From NCBI RefSeq assembly GCF_001429025.1, contig NZ_LMHT01000015.1:207466-271465 (forward strand): a stretch of DNA of 64,000 nt, written 5' to 3'. The DNA is from Phenylobacterium sp. Root700. Lineage in GTDB: Bacteria; Pseudomonadota; Alphaproteobacteria; Caulobacterales; Caulobacteraceae. The notes beneath the pieces were generated by a model. The model did not search any database and was not told the origin of the DNA. It saw only the letters and a program-made list of their open reading frames with translations. Position numbers and translations under genes: made by a program. Of this stretch, positions 45,221-55,998 are shown in pieces; within the stretch, counting starts at the first letter, position 1, and each line of letters opens with the position of its first letter.

Positions 45221-46393
45221 ATGACGCGTGAAGCCGTAATCGTTTCCTACGCCCGGACTGGCATGGCCAAGTCGGGTCGTGGCGGGTTCAATATGACCCC
45301 CACCGTCACCATGGCCGGCCACGCGATCAAGCACGCCGTCGAACGCGCAGGCGTCGACAAGGCTTCGGTGGAAGACGTCATCCTGGGCAACGTGGCGCAC
45401 GGCGCCGGCAACCTCGGCCGCCAGGCTGCGCTGCTCGCGGGCCTGCCGATCACCACCTCGGGCGCCACCGTCAACCGCTTCTGCTCCTCGGGCCTGCAGA
45501 CCATCGCCACCGCCGCCAACTACATCCGTAACGACGGCGCCGAAGTGGCGATCGGCGCGGGTGTCGAATCCCTGTCCTTCCCGGGCGGCGGCGGCGGCGG
45601 CGACAACTTCGACAAGAGCCTCAGCGCCCAATACCCGGCCCTGTTCATGCCGATGATCGACACCGCCGACATCGTGGCCGAACGCTACAAGGTCAGCCGC
45701 GAAGCCCAGGACGAATACAGCCTGGAATCGCAGCGCCGCATGGCCGCCGCGCAGCAAGCCGGGAAGTTCAAGGACGAGATCGTCCCGCTGGCGACCAAGA
45801 TGAAGGTCGTCAACAAGGAGACGAAGGAAGAAAGCATCGTCGACTATCTGGTCGATCGCGACGAGTGCAACCGCCCTGACACCACCCTGGAAGGCCTGGC
45901 CAAGCTCCAGCCGGTCCGCGGTGAAGGCAAGTTCATCACCGCCGGCAACGCCTCGCAGCTGTCCGACGGCGCCGCCGCCGTGGTGCTGATGGAAGCCAAG
46001 GCCGCCTCGAAGGCCGGCCTGACCCCGCTCGGCGCCTTCCGCGGCTGGGCCGTGGCCGGTTGCGCTCCTGACGAAATGGGCATCGGCCCGGTCTTCGCCG
46101 TGCCGCGTCTGCTGGAACGTCATGGCCTGAAGATCGACGACATCGACATCTGGGAACTGAACGAAGCCTTCGCCTCGCAGTGCCTCTACTCGCGCGACAA
46201 GCTCGGCATCGATCCGGAAAAGTACAACGTCAACGGCGGCTCGATCGCCATTGGCCACCCCTACGGCATGACCGGCGCCCGTCTGACCGGCCACATCCTG
46301 CAAGAAGGCAAGCGTCGCGGGGCCAAATGGGGCGTCGTGTCGATGTGCATCGGCGGCGGCATGGGCGCCGCCGGCCTGATCGAGATCTTCTAA
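45221..46393 (+). CDS. Acetyl-CoA C-acyltransferase (thiolase)
   Basis: 390 residues with the three thiolase signatures: the acyl-acceptor Cys in [10 protein letters not shown] (about 87), the catalytic His in [16 protein letters not shown] (about 348) and the second Cys in [10 protein letters not shown] (about 378). It cleaves 3-ketoacyl-CoA in beta-oxidation, or in reverse makes acetoacetyl-CoA. The long loop with GGGGGGDN near 125 is found in FadA/FadI-like forms of this class. GGGAGG lies at suitable spacing before the ATG. It forms its own unit ending at a strong terminator. Confidence 0.93.
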   Translation: MTREAVIVSYARTGMAKSGRGGFNMTPTVTMAGHAIKHAVERAGVDKASVEDVILGNVAHGAGNLGRQAALLAGLPITTSGATVNRFCSSGLQTIATAANYIRNDGAEVAIGAGVESLSFPGGGGGGDNFDKSLSAQYPALFMPMIDTADIVAERYKVSREAQDEYSLESQRRMAAAQQAGKFKDEIVPLATKMKVVNKETKEESIVDYLVDRDECNRPDTTLEGLAKLQPVRGEGKFITAGNASQLSDGAAAVVLMEAKAASKAGLTPLGAFRGWAVAGCAPDEMGIGPVFAVPRLLERHGLKIDDIDIWELNEAFASQCLYSRDKLGIDPEKYNVNGGSIAIGHPYGMTGARLTGHILQEGKRRGAKWGVVSMCIGGGMGAAGLIEIF

Positions 46394-46416
46394 GGCGATC
46401 AGACACTAAGTGATTT

Positions 46417-46444
46417 GGCCCTCCCCTCACCGGGAGGGCCTTTT
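46417..46444 (+). terminator. Rho-independent terminator after the thiolase gene
   Basis: GGCCCTCCC (46417-46425) and GGGAGGGCC (46432-46440) form a perfect 9-bp stem with a six-base loop, followed by TTTT. Confidence 0.9.
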
Positions 46445-46492
46445 CATTTGCGGAATTCGCTTGCGGCTCACGCACCCGTCACCCTAGCCGCG

Positions 46493-46520
46493 TTGACACT
46501 GGCATGGCCGCTGCTTAAGT
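46493..46520 (+). promoter_or_regulatory. Probable sigma-70-type promoter of secA
   Basis: TTGACA (46493-46498) and TTAAGT (46515-46520) are separated by 16 bases. It lies about 95 bases before the secA start and just after the thiolase terminator, in an otherwise empty stretch. Confidence 0.5.
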
Positions 46521-46613
46521 CTCGCGCGCCCCTAAAAGAGCGGAATTTCCGGGCAGGCGAAGGGCTGGACAAGGCCGCCGCCGGCCCCATCCCGCAAATC
46601 CGGAACGTTTCCC

Positions 46614-49376
<2,763 letters not shown>

Positions 49377-50207
49377 GTGACGGCGGCCCAGGGCGACTAC
49401 GTCCTCAAGGTCGACGGCTTCTGCCCGGTCTGCGAGCAGGACAGCACTTTCGCGGCTAGGGATCCCTGGCTGCGCGACCACTTCCTCTGCCTGAACTGCA
49501 GCTCGCAGCCGCGCGAGCGGGCGTTGTTCTCGGTGCTGACGCAGCTGCGCCCCGACTGGCGCAAGCTAGCTATCCACGAAAGCTCGCCCGGCACCGCGGC
49601 CAGCCGCCGGCTGCAGGACCAGGCGCCCGGCTACCTGGCCAGCCAGTACGACCCGTCGATCCCCTGGGGCTCGGTGCACCCCCGGGGATGGCGTTCGGAA
49701 GACCTGGAGCGGCAGACCTTCGCTGACGCCAGGTTCGATCTGGTCGTCACCCAGGACGTCATGGAGCACGTCTTCGCCCCCGACCTGGCGATGCGTGAAA
49801 TCGCCCGCACCCTGAAGCCGGGCGGCATGCACATCTGCACCGTGCCGATCGTGAACAAGGAAGGCCCCTCGGTCCGCCGCGCGCGGCGCAAGGCCGATGG
49901 CACGGTGGAGCACCTGCTGGAGCCGGTGTTCCACGGCAATCCGATGGACCCGAACGGGTCGCTGGTCACCGTCGACTGGGGCTACGACATCGCCGCCTAT
50001 TGGGACGCCGCCAGCGGCCTCTCGACCACGATCTTCACGATCGACGATCCGGGCCGCGGCATCCAGGCCGAGTACATCGAGGTGCTGGTTTCGCGGAAGG
50101 CCGGCGTGCCGGACCTGTCGGGCGACGTGGCTCCGACACCGGTGCGCGAAAGCGAACTTCGCAAGTTCGCTCGCAGGGTTAAACGCCGCCTGACGGCGGC
50201 GCGCTAA
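49377..50207 (+). CDS. Zinc-ribbon class I SAM methyltransferase
   Basis: 276 residues from a GTG directly after the secA stop. An N-terminal zinc ribbon (CPVC at about 16-19, CLNC at about 38-41) precedes a degenerate Rossmann methyltransferase domain (about 60-200: FDLVVTQDVMEHVFAPDLAMREIARTLKPGGMHICTVP). The ribbon-plus-methyltransferase layout occurs in sugar or glycan C- and O-methyltransferases and other modifying enzymes. The substrate is unknown. Zero spacing to secA implies cotranscription; whether this has functional meaning is unclear. Confidence 0.82.
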   Translation: MTAAQGDYVLKVDGFCPVCEQDSTFAARDPWLRDHFLCLNCSSQPRERALFSVLTQLRPDWRKLAIHESSPGTAASRRLQDQAPGYLASQYDPSIPWGSVHPRGWRSEDLERQTFADARFDLVVTQDVMEHVFAPDLAMREIARTLKPGGMHICTVPIVNKEGPSVRRARRKADGTVEHLLEPVFHGNPMDPNGSLVTVDWGYDIAAYWDAASGLSTTIFTIDDPGRGIQAEYIEVLVSRKAGVPDLSGDVAPTPVRESELRKFARRVKRRLTAAR

Positions 50208-50243
50208 GAGACAGGCGACCCGCCGGGCCGCCTGTCGATAGTC

Positions 50244-50708
50244 TCATTCGCCCTTCTTCTTCTCACCGGCCGAAACGACGCCGTCGCCGTCGCCGTCCTG
50301 CTCGGCGAAGGCGCGCGCGCCCGAGGCGGCGAACTCGGCCGCCGACATCGCCTTGTCCTTGTTCGTGTCGAGAACGCCGAAGCGGACATGGGCCTGGCGG
50401 ATCTGGCGCACCTCCTCCTCGGCCTTGCGTTCGGCGGTCTCGGTGGAGGCCGCCAGCTGGGCGGTCAGGCGGGCCTGGTACTCGCCGACATATTCGGCCT
50501 CGTCGACGACGCCGTCCTTATTGACGTCCATGGCCGCGAAGCGCTGGTCGCGGATGGTTTTGAACTCGGCGGCGGTGACCTTGCCGTCCTTGTCGATGTC
50601 GTAGTCGATGATGAAGGCCGAGTGCTCATGCGGAGCGGCGTGGGCGGAGGCCGCGCCCAGCGCCAGCAGGGCCGCGGTCAGGGCGAGGGGAAGACGCAAA
50701 GCGGTCAT
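50244..50708 (-). CDS. EF-hand calcium-binding periplasmic protein
   Basis: 154 residues. A signal peptide (1-24, ...ASAHAA) is followed by four EF-hand loops: DYDIDKDGKVTAAE (about 35), DVNKDGVVDEAE (about 61), DTNKDKAMSAAE (about 113) and DGDGDGVVSAGE (about 138). The first, second and fourth have full ligand sets; the third lacks the Gly at position 6. It ends the operon that starts with the DUF4198 gene, eight bases upstream, and is probably expressed with metal uptake genes. Confidence 0.87.
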   Translation of the reverse strand: MTALRLPLALTAALLALGAASAHAAPHEHSAFIIDYDIDKDGKVTAAEFKTIRDQRFAAMDVNKDGVVDEAEYVGEYQARLTAQLAASTETAERKAEEEVRQIRQAHVRFGVLDTNKDKAMSAAEFAASGARAFAEQDGDGDGVVSAGEKKKGE

Positions 50709-50716
50709 GGCGGGTC

Positions 50717-51514
50717 CTATTCGGTCGCTTCAAAGGTGAGGGTGTAGCTGTAGCTGCGGTAGGGGGTCTGCGCGCCCGCCGGCGAGGCCGTACGGTGGCG
50801 GATGAGCGCCAGGTAGGTCCCGGCGTCGGGCGGGGTGATCGAGAACCGCCCGGAGGCGTCGGTCTTGATCTGATCCAACACCTTCTTCTTGCCGTCGTAG
50901 ACGCCGGCGCTGCGGTAGACCTCGACATTGGCGCCGGCCACCGGCTTGCCCTCGAACAGCAGCTCGAAGGTCGCCGGCCGGGCGGCGAAGATCTCGCTGG
51001 GATGGGTGATGGGCCGCAGTTCCAGGCTCTTGCCGGTGGGCGCCAGGGCGTCCTTGGTCGGCGAGCCGCGGGTCACATAAACCTCGGCAAGGGTCATGCT
51101 CTGGACATCGACCAGTTGGGCGCCGGCGGGCCGCTCGGCGCCCTCGCCGATCACCCAGTCGCCGGCCGGGCCCTTGTACATCTTGCCCACGCGGCCGAAC
51201 CGCTCGCCCGACGAGACCCGGTAGGTGCCCTTGGCCGGGACCGGCGCCTCGAACACCGTCAGGTCGCGCAGATAGGTGACGTCCTTGATCGGGGTCACCG
51301 TGCCGCCCGGCCCGCGCGTGTGGAAGGCGTCGGACTTCATCACCACCTCGGACACGAAGGCGTCCTCTGCGAAGCCGGCCTGGACCGTAATGTGATCACG
51401 ATCGGTCAGGTCGAACATGTTGGGCAGCATAAAGGGCATGTGCGCCAGGGCCACGCCCGGCGCAGCCGCCAATAGTCCGGCGCCCGCAAGCGCCGCAAAG
51501 CCTAATCGCCCCAT
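50717..51514 (-). CDS. DUF4198 periplasmic protein (metal uptake-associated)
   Basis: 265 residues. A signal peptide (1-24, ...GVALAH) gives a mature protein starting HMPFMLPN, so an N-terminal His/Met is exposed. The beta-sandwich body (DUF4198) ends with a small Ig/transthyretin-like domain (about 175-260: LLFEGKPVAGANVEVYRS ... TDASGRFSITPPDAGTYLALI). DUF4198 relatives (NikK-like) help bring nickel, cobalt or other metals to transporters, and often sit next to TonB-dependent receptors, as here. It is divergent from the receptor across a region with two Fur-like palindromes. Confidence 0.87.
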   Translation of the reverse strand: MGRLGFAALAGAGLLAAAPGVALAHMPFMLPNMFDLTDRDHITVQAGFAEDAFVSEVVMKSDAFHTRGPGGTVTPIKDVTYLRDLTVFEAPVPAKGTYRVSSGERFGRVGKMYKGPAGDWVIGEGAERPAGAQLVDVQSMTLAEVYVTRGSPTKDALAPTGKSLELRPITHPSEIFAARPATFELLFEGKPVAGANVEVYRSAGVYDGKKKVLDQIKTDASGRFSITPPDAGTYLALIRHRTASPAGAQTPYRSYSYTLTFEATE

Positions 51515-51560
51515 AGGATCCCTGCTCCATCATTCTCAAAATTGAAACCCGGATAGTGCA

Positions 51561-51579
51561 ATTGCGACTCACTTGCAAT
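51561..51579. promoter_or_regulatory. Fur-like palindrome, box 1
   Basis: ATTGCGACT-C-ACTTGCAAT, nine-base arms with two mismatches. It keeps the TGnGAnTnAnT..GCA skeleton of Fur boxes and is about 47 bases before the DUF4198 start. Confidence 0.6.
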
Positions 51580-51641
51580 TATCTTTCCGATAGCGCATTG
51601 ACGGCTCGCCGACCGCCCACGGGGGGCGTTGCGCAACAAAT

Positions 51642-51658
51642 ATGCGACTGACTCGCAT
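51642..51658. promoter_or_regulatory. Fur-like palindrome, box 2
   Basis: ATGCGACT-G-ACTCGCAT, eight-base arms with one mismatch. It shares TGCGACTnACTnGCA with box 1 and is 24 bases before the receptor start. Having one box near each divergent start suggests a shared repressor, most likely Fur. Confidence 0.65.
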
Positions 51659-51682
51659 TTGCATACTGATATGGAGATATCT

Positions 51683-53752
51683 ATGGGGCGATCGATGTGG
51701 TGGAGCCGGGCGGCGCTGCTGGCCGGAACCTCCTGCCTGCTGATGGCGGGAACGGCTCAGGCCCAGGAAGCCCACCCCAAGGGCGAAGGTAGCACCGCCG
51801 CCGCCCAGCTTTCACTTGGCCGGATCGTGGTCTCGGCCGGCGCCGAGAAGGTCGCCATCAACACCCCCCAGGCGGTGACCGCGCTCGACCAGGAAGACAT
51901 CGACCAGACCCAGGCCACGACCATGGGCGACCTGCTGGAGGCCATTCCCGGCGTCAGCGTGGTCGGCGGCGTCTCGGCCCTGGGCCAGGGCTTCAACATC
52001 CGCGGCATGGGCACCGGCATCGCCGACTCCGACAGCCGCATCCTCACCCAGATCGACGGGGTGACGAAGTTCTACGAGCAGTACCGGATGGGCGCGCTGT
52101 TCAGCGAGCCCGAGCTTTACAAGCGCGTTGAGGTCCTGCGCGGCCCGGCCTCCTCCACCCTCTATGGCGCCGGCGCCCTGGCCGGGGTGGTCAACTTCAC
52201 CACCAAGGACGCCTCCGACTTCCTGAAGGGCGACGACCGCTTCGCCGTTCGCCTGAAGGGCGGCTTCGAGAGCAATTCGGAGGGCCTGTCCGGCTCGGCC
52301 ATCCTGGCCGCCAAGCCCAGCGAGAACCTCGACCTGCTGGCCGTCGTCACCGCCCGCGACGCCGATCACTACAAGAGCGGCGACGGCGTGACGGTGAACC
52401 CGTCGAACGTGAAGTCCAATTCCTACCTGCTGAAGGGCCGCTACTATGTCGGCGGCGACAAGCAGCACAGCATCTGGGCCTCGTACCAGAACTGGCGCTC
52501 CGACAGCACCCAGATGTACGACCAGGCCGAGGCCTTCGGCACGACGCCGGTGCGCCGCAAGGTCGACGACATCACCGCGGTCGTCGGCTACGAAAACGAC
52601 TTTGGCGGCAGCAAGCTCTTCAACCTGGAAGCCCAGGGCTCCTACGCCAACTCCAAGGTCGAGCAGCGCGAAACCACCTTCCTGCCCGGCGTCACCTATT
52701 CCGAATTCTCCTACGAGACCTGGCAAGGCCGCATCCAGAACACCTCGCGGTTCTCGTGGGGCGAGGACTGGGCTGGCTTCCTGTTCGTGGGCGTCCAGGC
52801 CAACCGCCAGGAGCGGCGCAATCCGCGCGTCAACGCCGCCGGCGTCACCAATCCGGGGGCGGCCACCCACCCCGAAGGCGACATGGACAAGTACGGGGTC
52901 TACGCCCAGGCCGAGCTGGTCTGGTCCGACAAGCTGACCATCATCCCCGGCGTTCGCATCGACAAGACCAAGCTGAAGCCGGGCGCAGGCGTCACCACCC
53001 GCCGGAGCGTCGAGGACACCGCCGCCTCCCCCAAGTTGGCTGTGCTCTATTCGCTGAGCGACAACTTCGCGGTGTTCGGCTCGGTGGCCCGCACCGTGCG
53101 CATGCCGGTGCTGGACGAGATCTATAGCCGCACCAGCGCCGTCACCTCGAACTTCAGCCTCAACTTGAAGCCCGAAGAGTCCGACAACATCGAAGGCGGC
53201 GTCACCCTGTCCTTCGACGGGGTGATCGCGCAAGGCGACGCGGTGCGGGTGAAGGTCACCGCCTTCCGTAACGACGTCTCCAACCTGATCACCCGGGGCA
53301 CGGCCAACTCGCCCTACTTCGTCAATGTCGGCGAGTCGCGGTTCGAAGGCGTCGAGGTCGAGGCCGAATACGCCTCGCGCGGCCTATTCGCCCGCGCCGG
53401 GCTGTCGGTGATCGACGGCGAGAACAAGATCACCGGCAATCCGCTCAACACCATTCCCGCCGATGAGTTGGACGTGACGCTGGGCTACAGGTTCACCGAC
53501 CTGAACCTGTCGGCCGGCTGGCGCGGCGAGTTCGCCGCCGACCAGAAGGACATCGGACCGGGCGGCAAACGCACCGGCGGCTATGGCGTGCACAACCTCT
53601 TCGTGACCTGGACGCCGCAGGACGGCGCGCTCTCCGGGCTGGAGCTGCGGGCCGGCGTCGACAACGTGCTCGACAAGCAGTTCCGCCGCCACCTCTCGGC
53701 GCTCGACGCCGAGGGCCGGACCTTCAAGCTCACCCTCGCCCGGACCTTCTAG
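51683..53752 (+). CDS. TonB-dependent receptor, hemoglobin/heme-receptor-like
   Basis: 689 residues. A signal peptide (about 1-27, ...GTAQAQ) is followed by a TonB box-like GRIVVSAG, a plug domain with LLEAIPGVSVVGG and VEVLRGPASSTLYGAGALAGVVNFTTKDASD, and a 22-strand barrel ending in Phe. The plug wording (DGVTKFYEQYRMGALFSEPELYKRVEVLRG) is like the TonB-hemin or hemoglobin/transferrin receptor group. The ligand could be heme, or a metal handled by the DUF4198 partner. The ATG at 51683 has GGAG six bases upstream; an ATG four codons earlier is weaker. Its own tonB follows one base later. Confidence 0.9.
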   Translation: MGRSMWWSRAALLAGTSCLLMAGTAQAQEAHPKGEGSTAAAQLSLGRIVVSAGAEKVAINTPQAVTALDQEDIDQTQATTMGDLLEAIPGVSVVGGVSALGQGFNIRGMGTGIADSDSRILTQIDGVTKFYEQYRMGALFSEPELYKRVEVLRGPASSTLYGAGALAGVVNFTTKDASDFLKGDDRFAVRLKGGFESNSEGLSGSAILAAKPSENLDLLAVVTARDADHYKSGDGVTVNPSNVKSNSYLLKGRYYVGGDKQHSIWASYQNWRSDSTQMYDQAEAFGTTPVRRKVDDITAVVGYENDFGGSKLFNLEAQGSYANSKVEQRETTFLPGVTYSEFSYETWQGRIQNTSRFSWGEDWAGFLFVGVQANRQERRNPRVNAAGVTNPGAATHPEGDMDKYGVYAQAELVWSDKLTIIPGVRIDKTKLKPGAGVTTRRSVEDTAASPKLAVLYSLSDNFAVFGSVARTVRMPVLDEIYSRTSAVTSNFSLNLKPEESDNIEGGVTLSFDGVIAQGDAVRVKVTAFRNDVSNLITRGTANSPYFVNVGESRFEGVEVEAEYASRGLFARAGLSVIDGENKITGNPLNTIPADELDVTLGYRFTDLNLSAGWRGEFAADQKDIGPGGKRTGGYGVHNLFVTWTPQDGALSGLELRAGVDNVLDKQFRRHLSALDAEGRTFKLTLARTF

Positions 53753-53753
53753 G

Positions 53754-54455
53754 ATGAAACTCACCCGTACACGCGTGACGGCGGCGGCGGTCTCGACCGC
53801 CTTCAATGTCGGGCTGATCGCGCTGGTCATGCGGACCGGCGCGGACGCCCCGCCTGTATGGGACGAGACCGTGGTGATCGCGGAACTGGTTCAAGTTCGG
53901 GGCGGAGAGACGCACGCCCCGAGCCAGTCGGCGCAGGCTCCTTCCTCCCCTCCTCGGGAGCCTGCGCCGGCGCCCCCTGTTCCGAACCTGACACTCCCCC
54001 AGGCCTTGCCAGATAGCTCCCGGCCGGCCGACCCCTCGCCGCCTTCCAACGCCGCCGCAGCGCCTCCCGCTATCGCCGTGTCCACGGCCGCTGCATCCAC
54101 AACCTCGGCCGCGCCGCAGCGGGCTGGCACGCGCGAGGGCCTGGATATCGACGCACCCAACGGCGCCAGCCTGGACTACGCCTCGCGCCTGCGCGCCTGG
54201 CTGGAAGCCCACAAGACCTATCCCAAGCGTGCCCGGATGCGACGCGAAGAAGGTGTCGTACACGTCCAGTTCGCCGTCGATCGCGAGGGCCGCCTGCTGC
54301 GCGGAAACGTGGTGCACAGCTCCGGCTTCGCCAGCCTCGACGCCGAGGCCATGGCGATGCTGGACCGCTCGAACCCCTTCCCCGGCGCCCCGCATACCGT
54401 CCGCGGCGAGCGGATCGAGGTCAGGGCGCCGGTGGAATTCTTTTTGACGCGGTGA
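53754..54455 (+). CDS. TonB-family energy transducer dedicated to the adjacent receptor
   Basis: 233 residues. One N-terminal transmembrane helix (about 8-26), a Pro/Ala/Ser-rich periplasmic spacer (about 50-125) and a C-terminal TonB domain (about 140-230: LRAWLEAHKTYPKRARMRREEGVVHVQFAVDREGRLL ... FASLDAEAMAMLDRSNPFP). It passes proton-motive force to the outer membrane receptor. The start is one base after the receptor stop, so they are cotranscribed; no exbBD genes are adjacent. Confidence 0.92.
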   Translation: MKLTRTRVTAAAVSTAFNVGLIALVMRTGADAPPVWDETVVIAELVQVRGGETHAPSQSAQAPSSPPREPAPAPPVPNLTLPQALPDSSRPADPSPPSNAAAAPPAIAVSTAAASTTSAAPQRAGTREGLDIDAPNGASLDYASRLRAWLEAHKTYPKRARMRREEGVVHVQFAVDREGRLLRGNVVHSSGFASLDAEAMAMLDRSNPFPGAPHTVRGERIEVRAPVEFFLTR

Positions 54456-54470
54456 AGGTTGGCTGCGACC

Positions 54471-54586
54471 AGATCCTCCCCCTCTGGGAGGTGGCGCGCG
54501 AAGCGTGACGGAGGGGGCTTGCTGAAGCAGTCAAAGTCCCCCTCACCCGGCCAAGGGGCCGGGAGCTCCCCCAAAGGGGGAGCATC
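54471..54586. repeat. Composite dispersed repeat (CTCCCCC/GGGGGAG modules), copy 1
   Basis: Two modules: AGATCCTCCCCCTCTGGGAG...ACGGAGGGGGC and GCTCCCCCAAAGGGGGAGCATC. Both recur, in the other orientation and order, in the repeat at 60357-60469. It lies between the convergent tonB and NTF2-like genes. Confidence 0.7.
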
Positions 54587-54603
54587 TGACGGGAGGGACG
54601 CGC

Positions 54604-54978
54604 CTACGCCAGTGTCACGAAGGTCTCGCTCTCGATCACCCATTGGCCGACTGACTTCTTCCAGACCGCCAGATAGGACCCGGACGAGGTCGCGTCCTTC
54701 CAGGTGGCGACCCAGGTCCCGGTCTCGGCGGCGCGCTGCCCCTCGGCGTCAAGCACAACGCTCTCGGTGGTCCGGGCGTAGGTGACGAAGCTCGGATCGG
54801 CGAACTGGGCCTGGAAGGCCGCCAGCACCGCCTGGGCGCCCATCAGCAATCCGCCCTCGCCGGAGATCAAGTTCACTTGGCGGTCGAAGAACGGCGCCAG
54901 CCGCCCCGCGTCGTGGGCGGCGATGATCTTGTTGGTCAGCTTGCGCCGCGCGCGGATGGTGTCTTGCGGCGTCGTCAT
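54604..54978 (-). CDS. NTF2-like protein (SgcJ/EcaC or DUF4440 type)
   Basis: 124 residues, one NTF2-like alpha+beta cone (RKLTNKIIAAHDAGRLAPFFDRQVNLISGEG ... ETGTWVATWKDATSSGSYLAVWKKSVGQWVIESETFVTL). Such small proteins are isomerases, dehydratases or binding partners. Its ATG overlaps the stop of the oxidoreductase gene in ATGA, so it is translationally coupled as the last gene of the DUF2855/carotenoid oxygenase operon. Confidence 0.82.
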   Translation of the reverse strand: MTTPQDTIRARRKLTNKIIAAHDAGRLAPFFDRQVNLISGEGGLLMGAQAVLAAFQAQFADPSFVTYARTTESVVLDAEGQRAAETGTWVATWKDATSSGSYLAVWKKSVGQWVIESETFVTLA

Positions 54979-55955
54979 GGCTCCACCACCGCGGTCCCGA
55001 CCTTGCCGCCGGCCTCGACCAGTTCGTGGGCGCCCGCACAGTCGGCCAGCGGGAAACGGCCGGCGACCGACAGGATGCGTTCGCCCGTCCCGATCCAGCG
55101 GGTGATGTCCTGCTGCGCACGCTTGCGGGCCTCGTGCGGCGAGACCGGCAGATAGACCCCCTGGATCATCAGGTTCAGCCCCATGGCCGCCCCGACCGGC
55201 ACGACGGGCGTCGGCGCGCCCTTGGTGGCGTAGTAAGCGACCGACCCGTTCATGCGGACGCTGGCCAGGGTCGAGGCGATGTTGCCGCCGAAATCGACCT
55301 CCACCACGTGGTGTACGCCCTCGCCGTCCGTCAGCTCGCGCACCCGCGCGGCGACGTCTTCGCGGCGATAGTCGATGACGTGATGCGCGCCGCCGGCCCG
55401 GGCGCGCTCAGCCTTCTCCTGCGAGCTGACCGTGGCGATCACCGTGGCCCCGGCCCAGGCGGCGAGTTGCACCGCATAGTGACCGACCGCGCCAGCCCCG
55501 CCGGTCACCAGCACCGTGCGGCCCTGGACCGGTCCGGCCAGGAACAGGGCGCGATGAGCGGTCATGCAGGGAATGCCGAGCGTCGCGCCTTGCGCGAACG
55601 AGACCCCCTCCGGCAGCACGCTGAGCAGGTCGGTGTCGAGTTCGATGTACTCGGCGGCCGAGCCGAACGCCCGGCCGTTGCGCTGGCCGTTGTAGAACCA
55701 GACCCGCTGGCCGATCCATGAGGCCGGGACGCCCGGCCCCACCGCCTCGACGACGCCGGCCCCGTCGCTGTTGGGCGTGATCCGGGGATAGGCCATGGGC
55801 GCGGAGCCGCCGCGCATCCCGACATCGGACGGATTGACGCCCGAGGCCTTGATGGCGACCAGCGCCTGACCCTGGCCAGGCGCCGGCGTCGGCAGATCGC
55901 CGTACTGCAAGACCTCGCGGGCCGGGCCCGTGCGGTCGTACCAGATGGCTTTCAT
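54975..55955 (-). CDS. Zinc-free NADPH:quinone oxidoreductase (MDR family)
   Basis: 326 residues. The GroES-like domain (1-120) lacks the zinc cysteines of alcohol dehydrogenases, and the Rossmann domain has VLVTGGAGAVGHYAVQLAAWAGATVIAT (about 142-169). This is the quinone reductase/enoyl reductase branch of MDR enzymes. It lies 43 bases after the carotenoid oxygenase gene and couples to the NTF2-like gene. It could reduce the enal or enone products of the pathway. The open frame extends 66 codons upstream into the oxygenase gene but the ATG at 55955 fits the family. Confidence 0.9.
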   Translation of the reverse strand: MKAIWYDRTGPAREVLQYGDLPTPAPGQGQALVAIKASGVNPSDVGMRGGSAPMAYPRITPNSDGAGVVEAVGPGVPASWIGQRVWFYNGQRNGRAFGSAAEYIELDTDLLSVLPEGVSFAQGATLGIPCMTAHRALFLAGPVQGRTVLVTGGAGAVGHYAVQLAAWAGATVIATVSSQEKAERARAGGAHHVIDYRREDVAARVRELTDGEGVHHVVEVDFGGNIASTLASVRMNGSVAYYATKGAPTPVVPVGAAMGLNLMIQGVYLPVSPHEARKRAQQDITRWIGTGERILSVAGRFPLADCAGAHELVEAGGKVGTAVVEP

Positions 55956-55998
55956 GCGGCCTCCCAAACTCGCCCCGATAAGCGGGGCGAGGGGAAGT

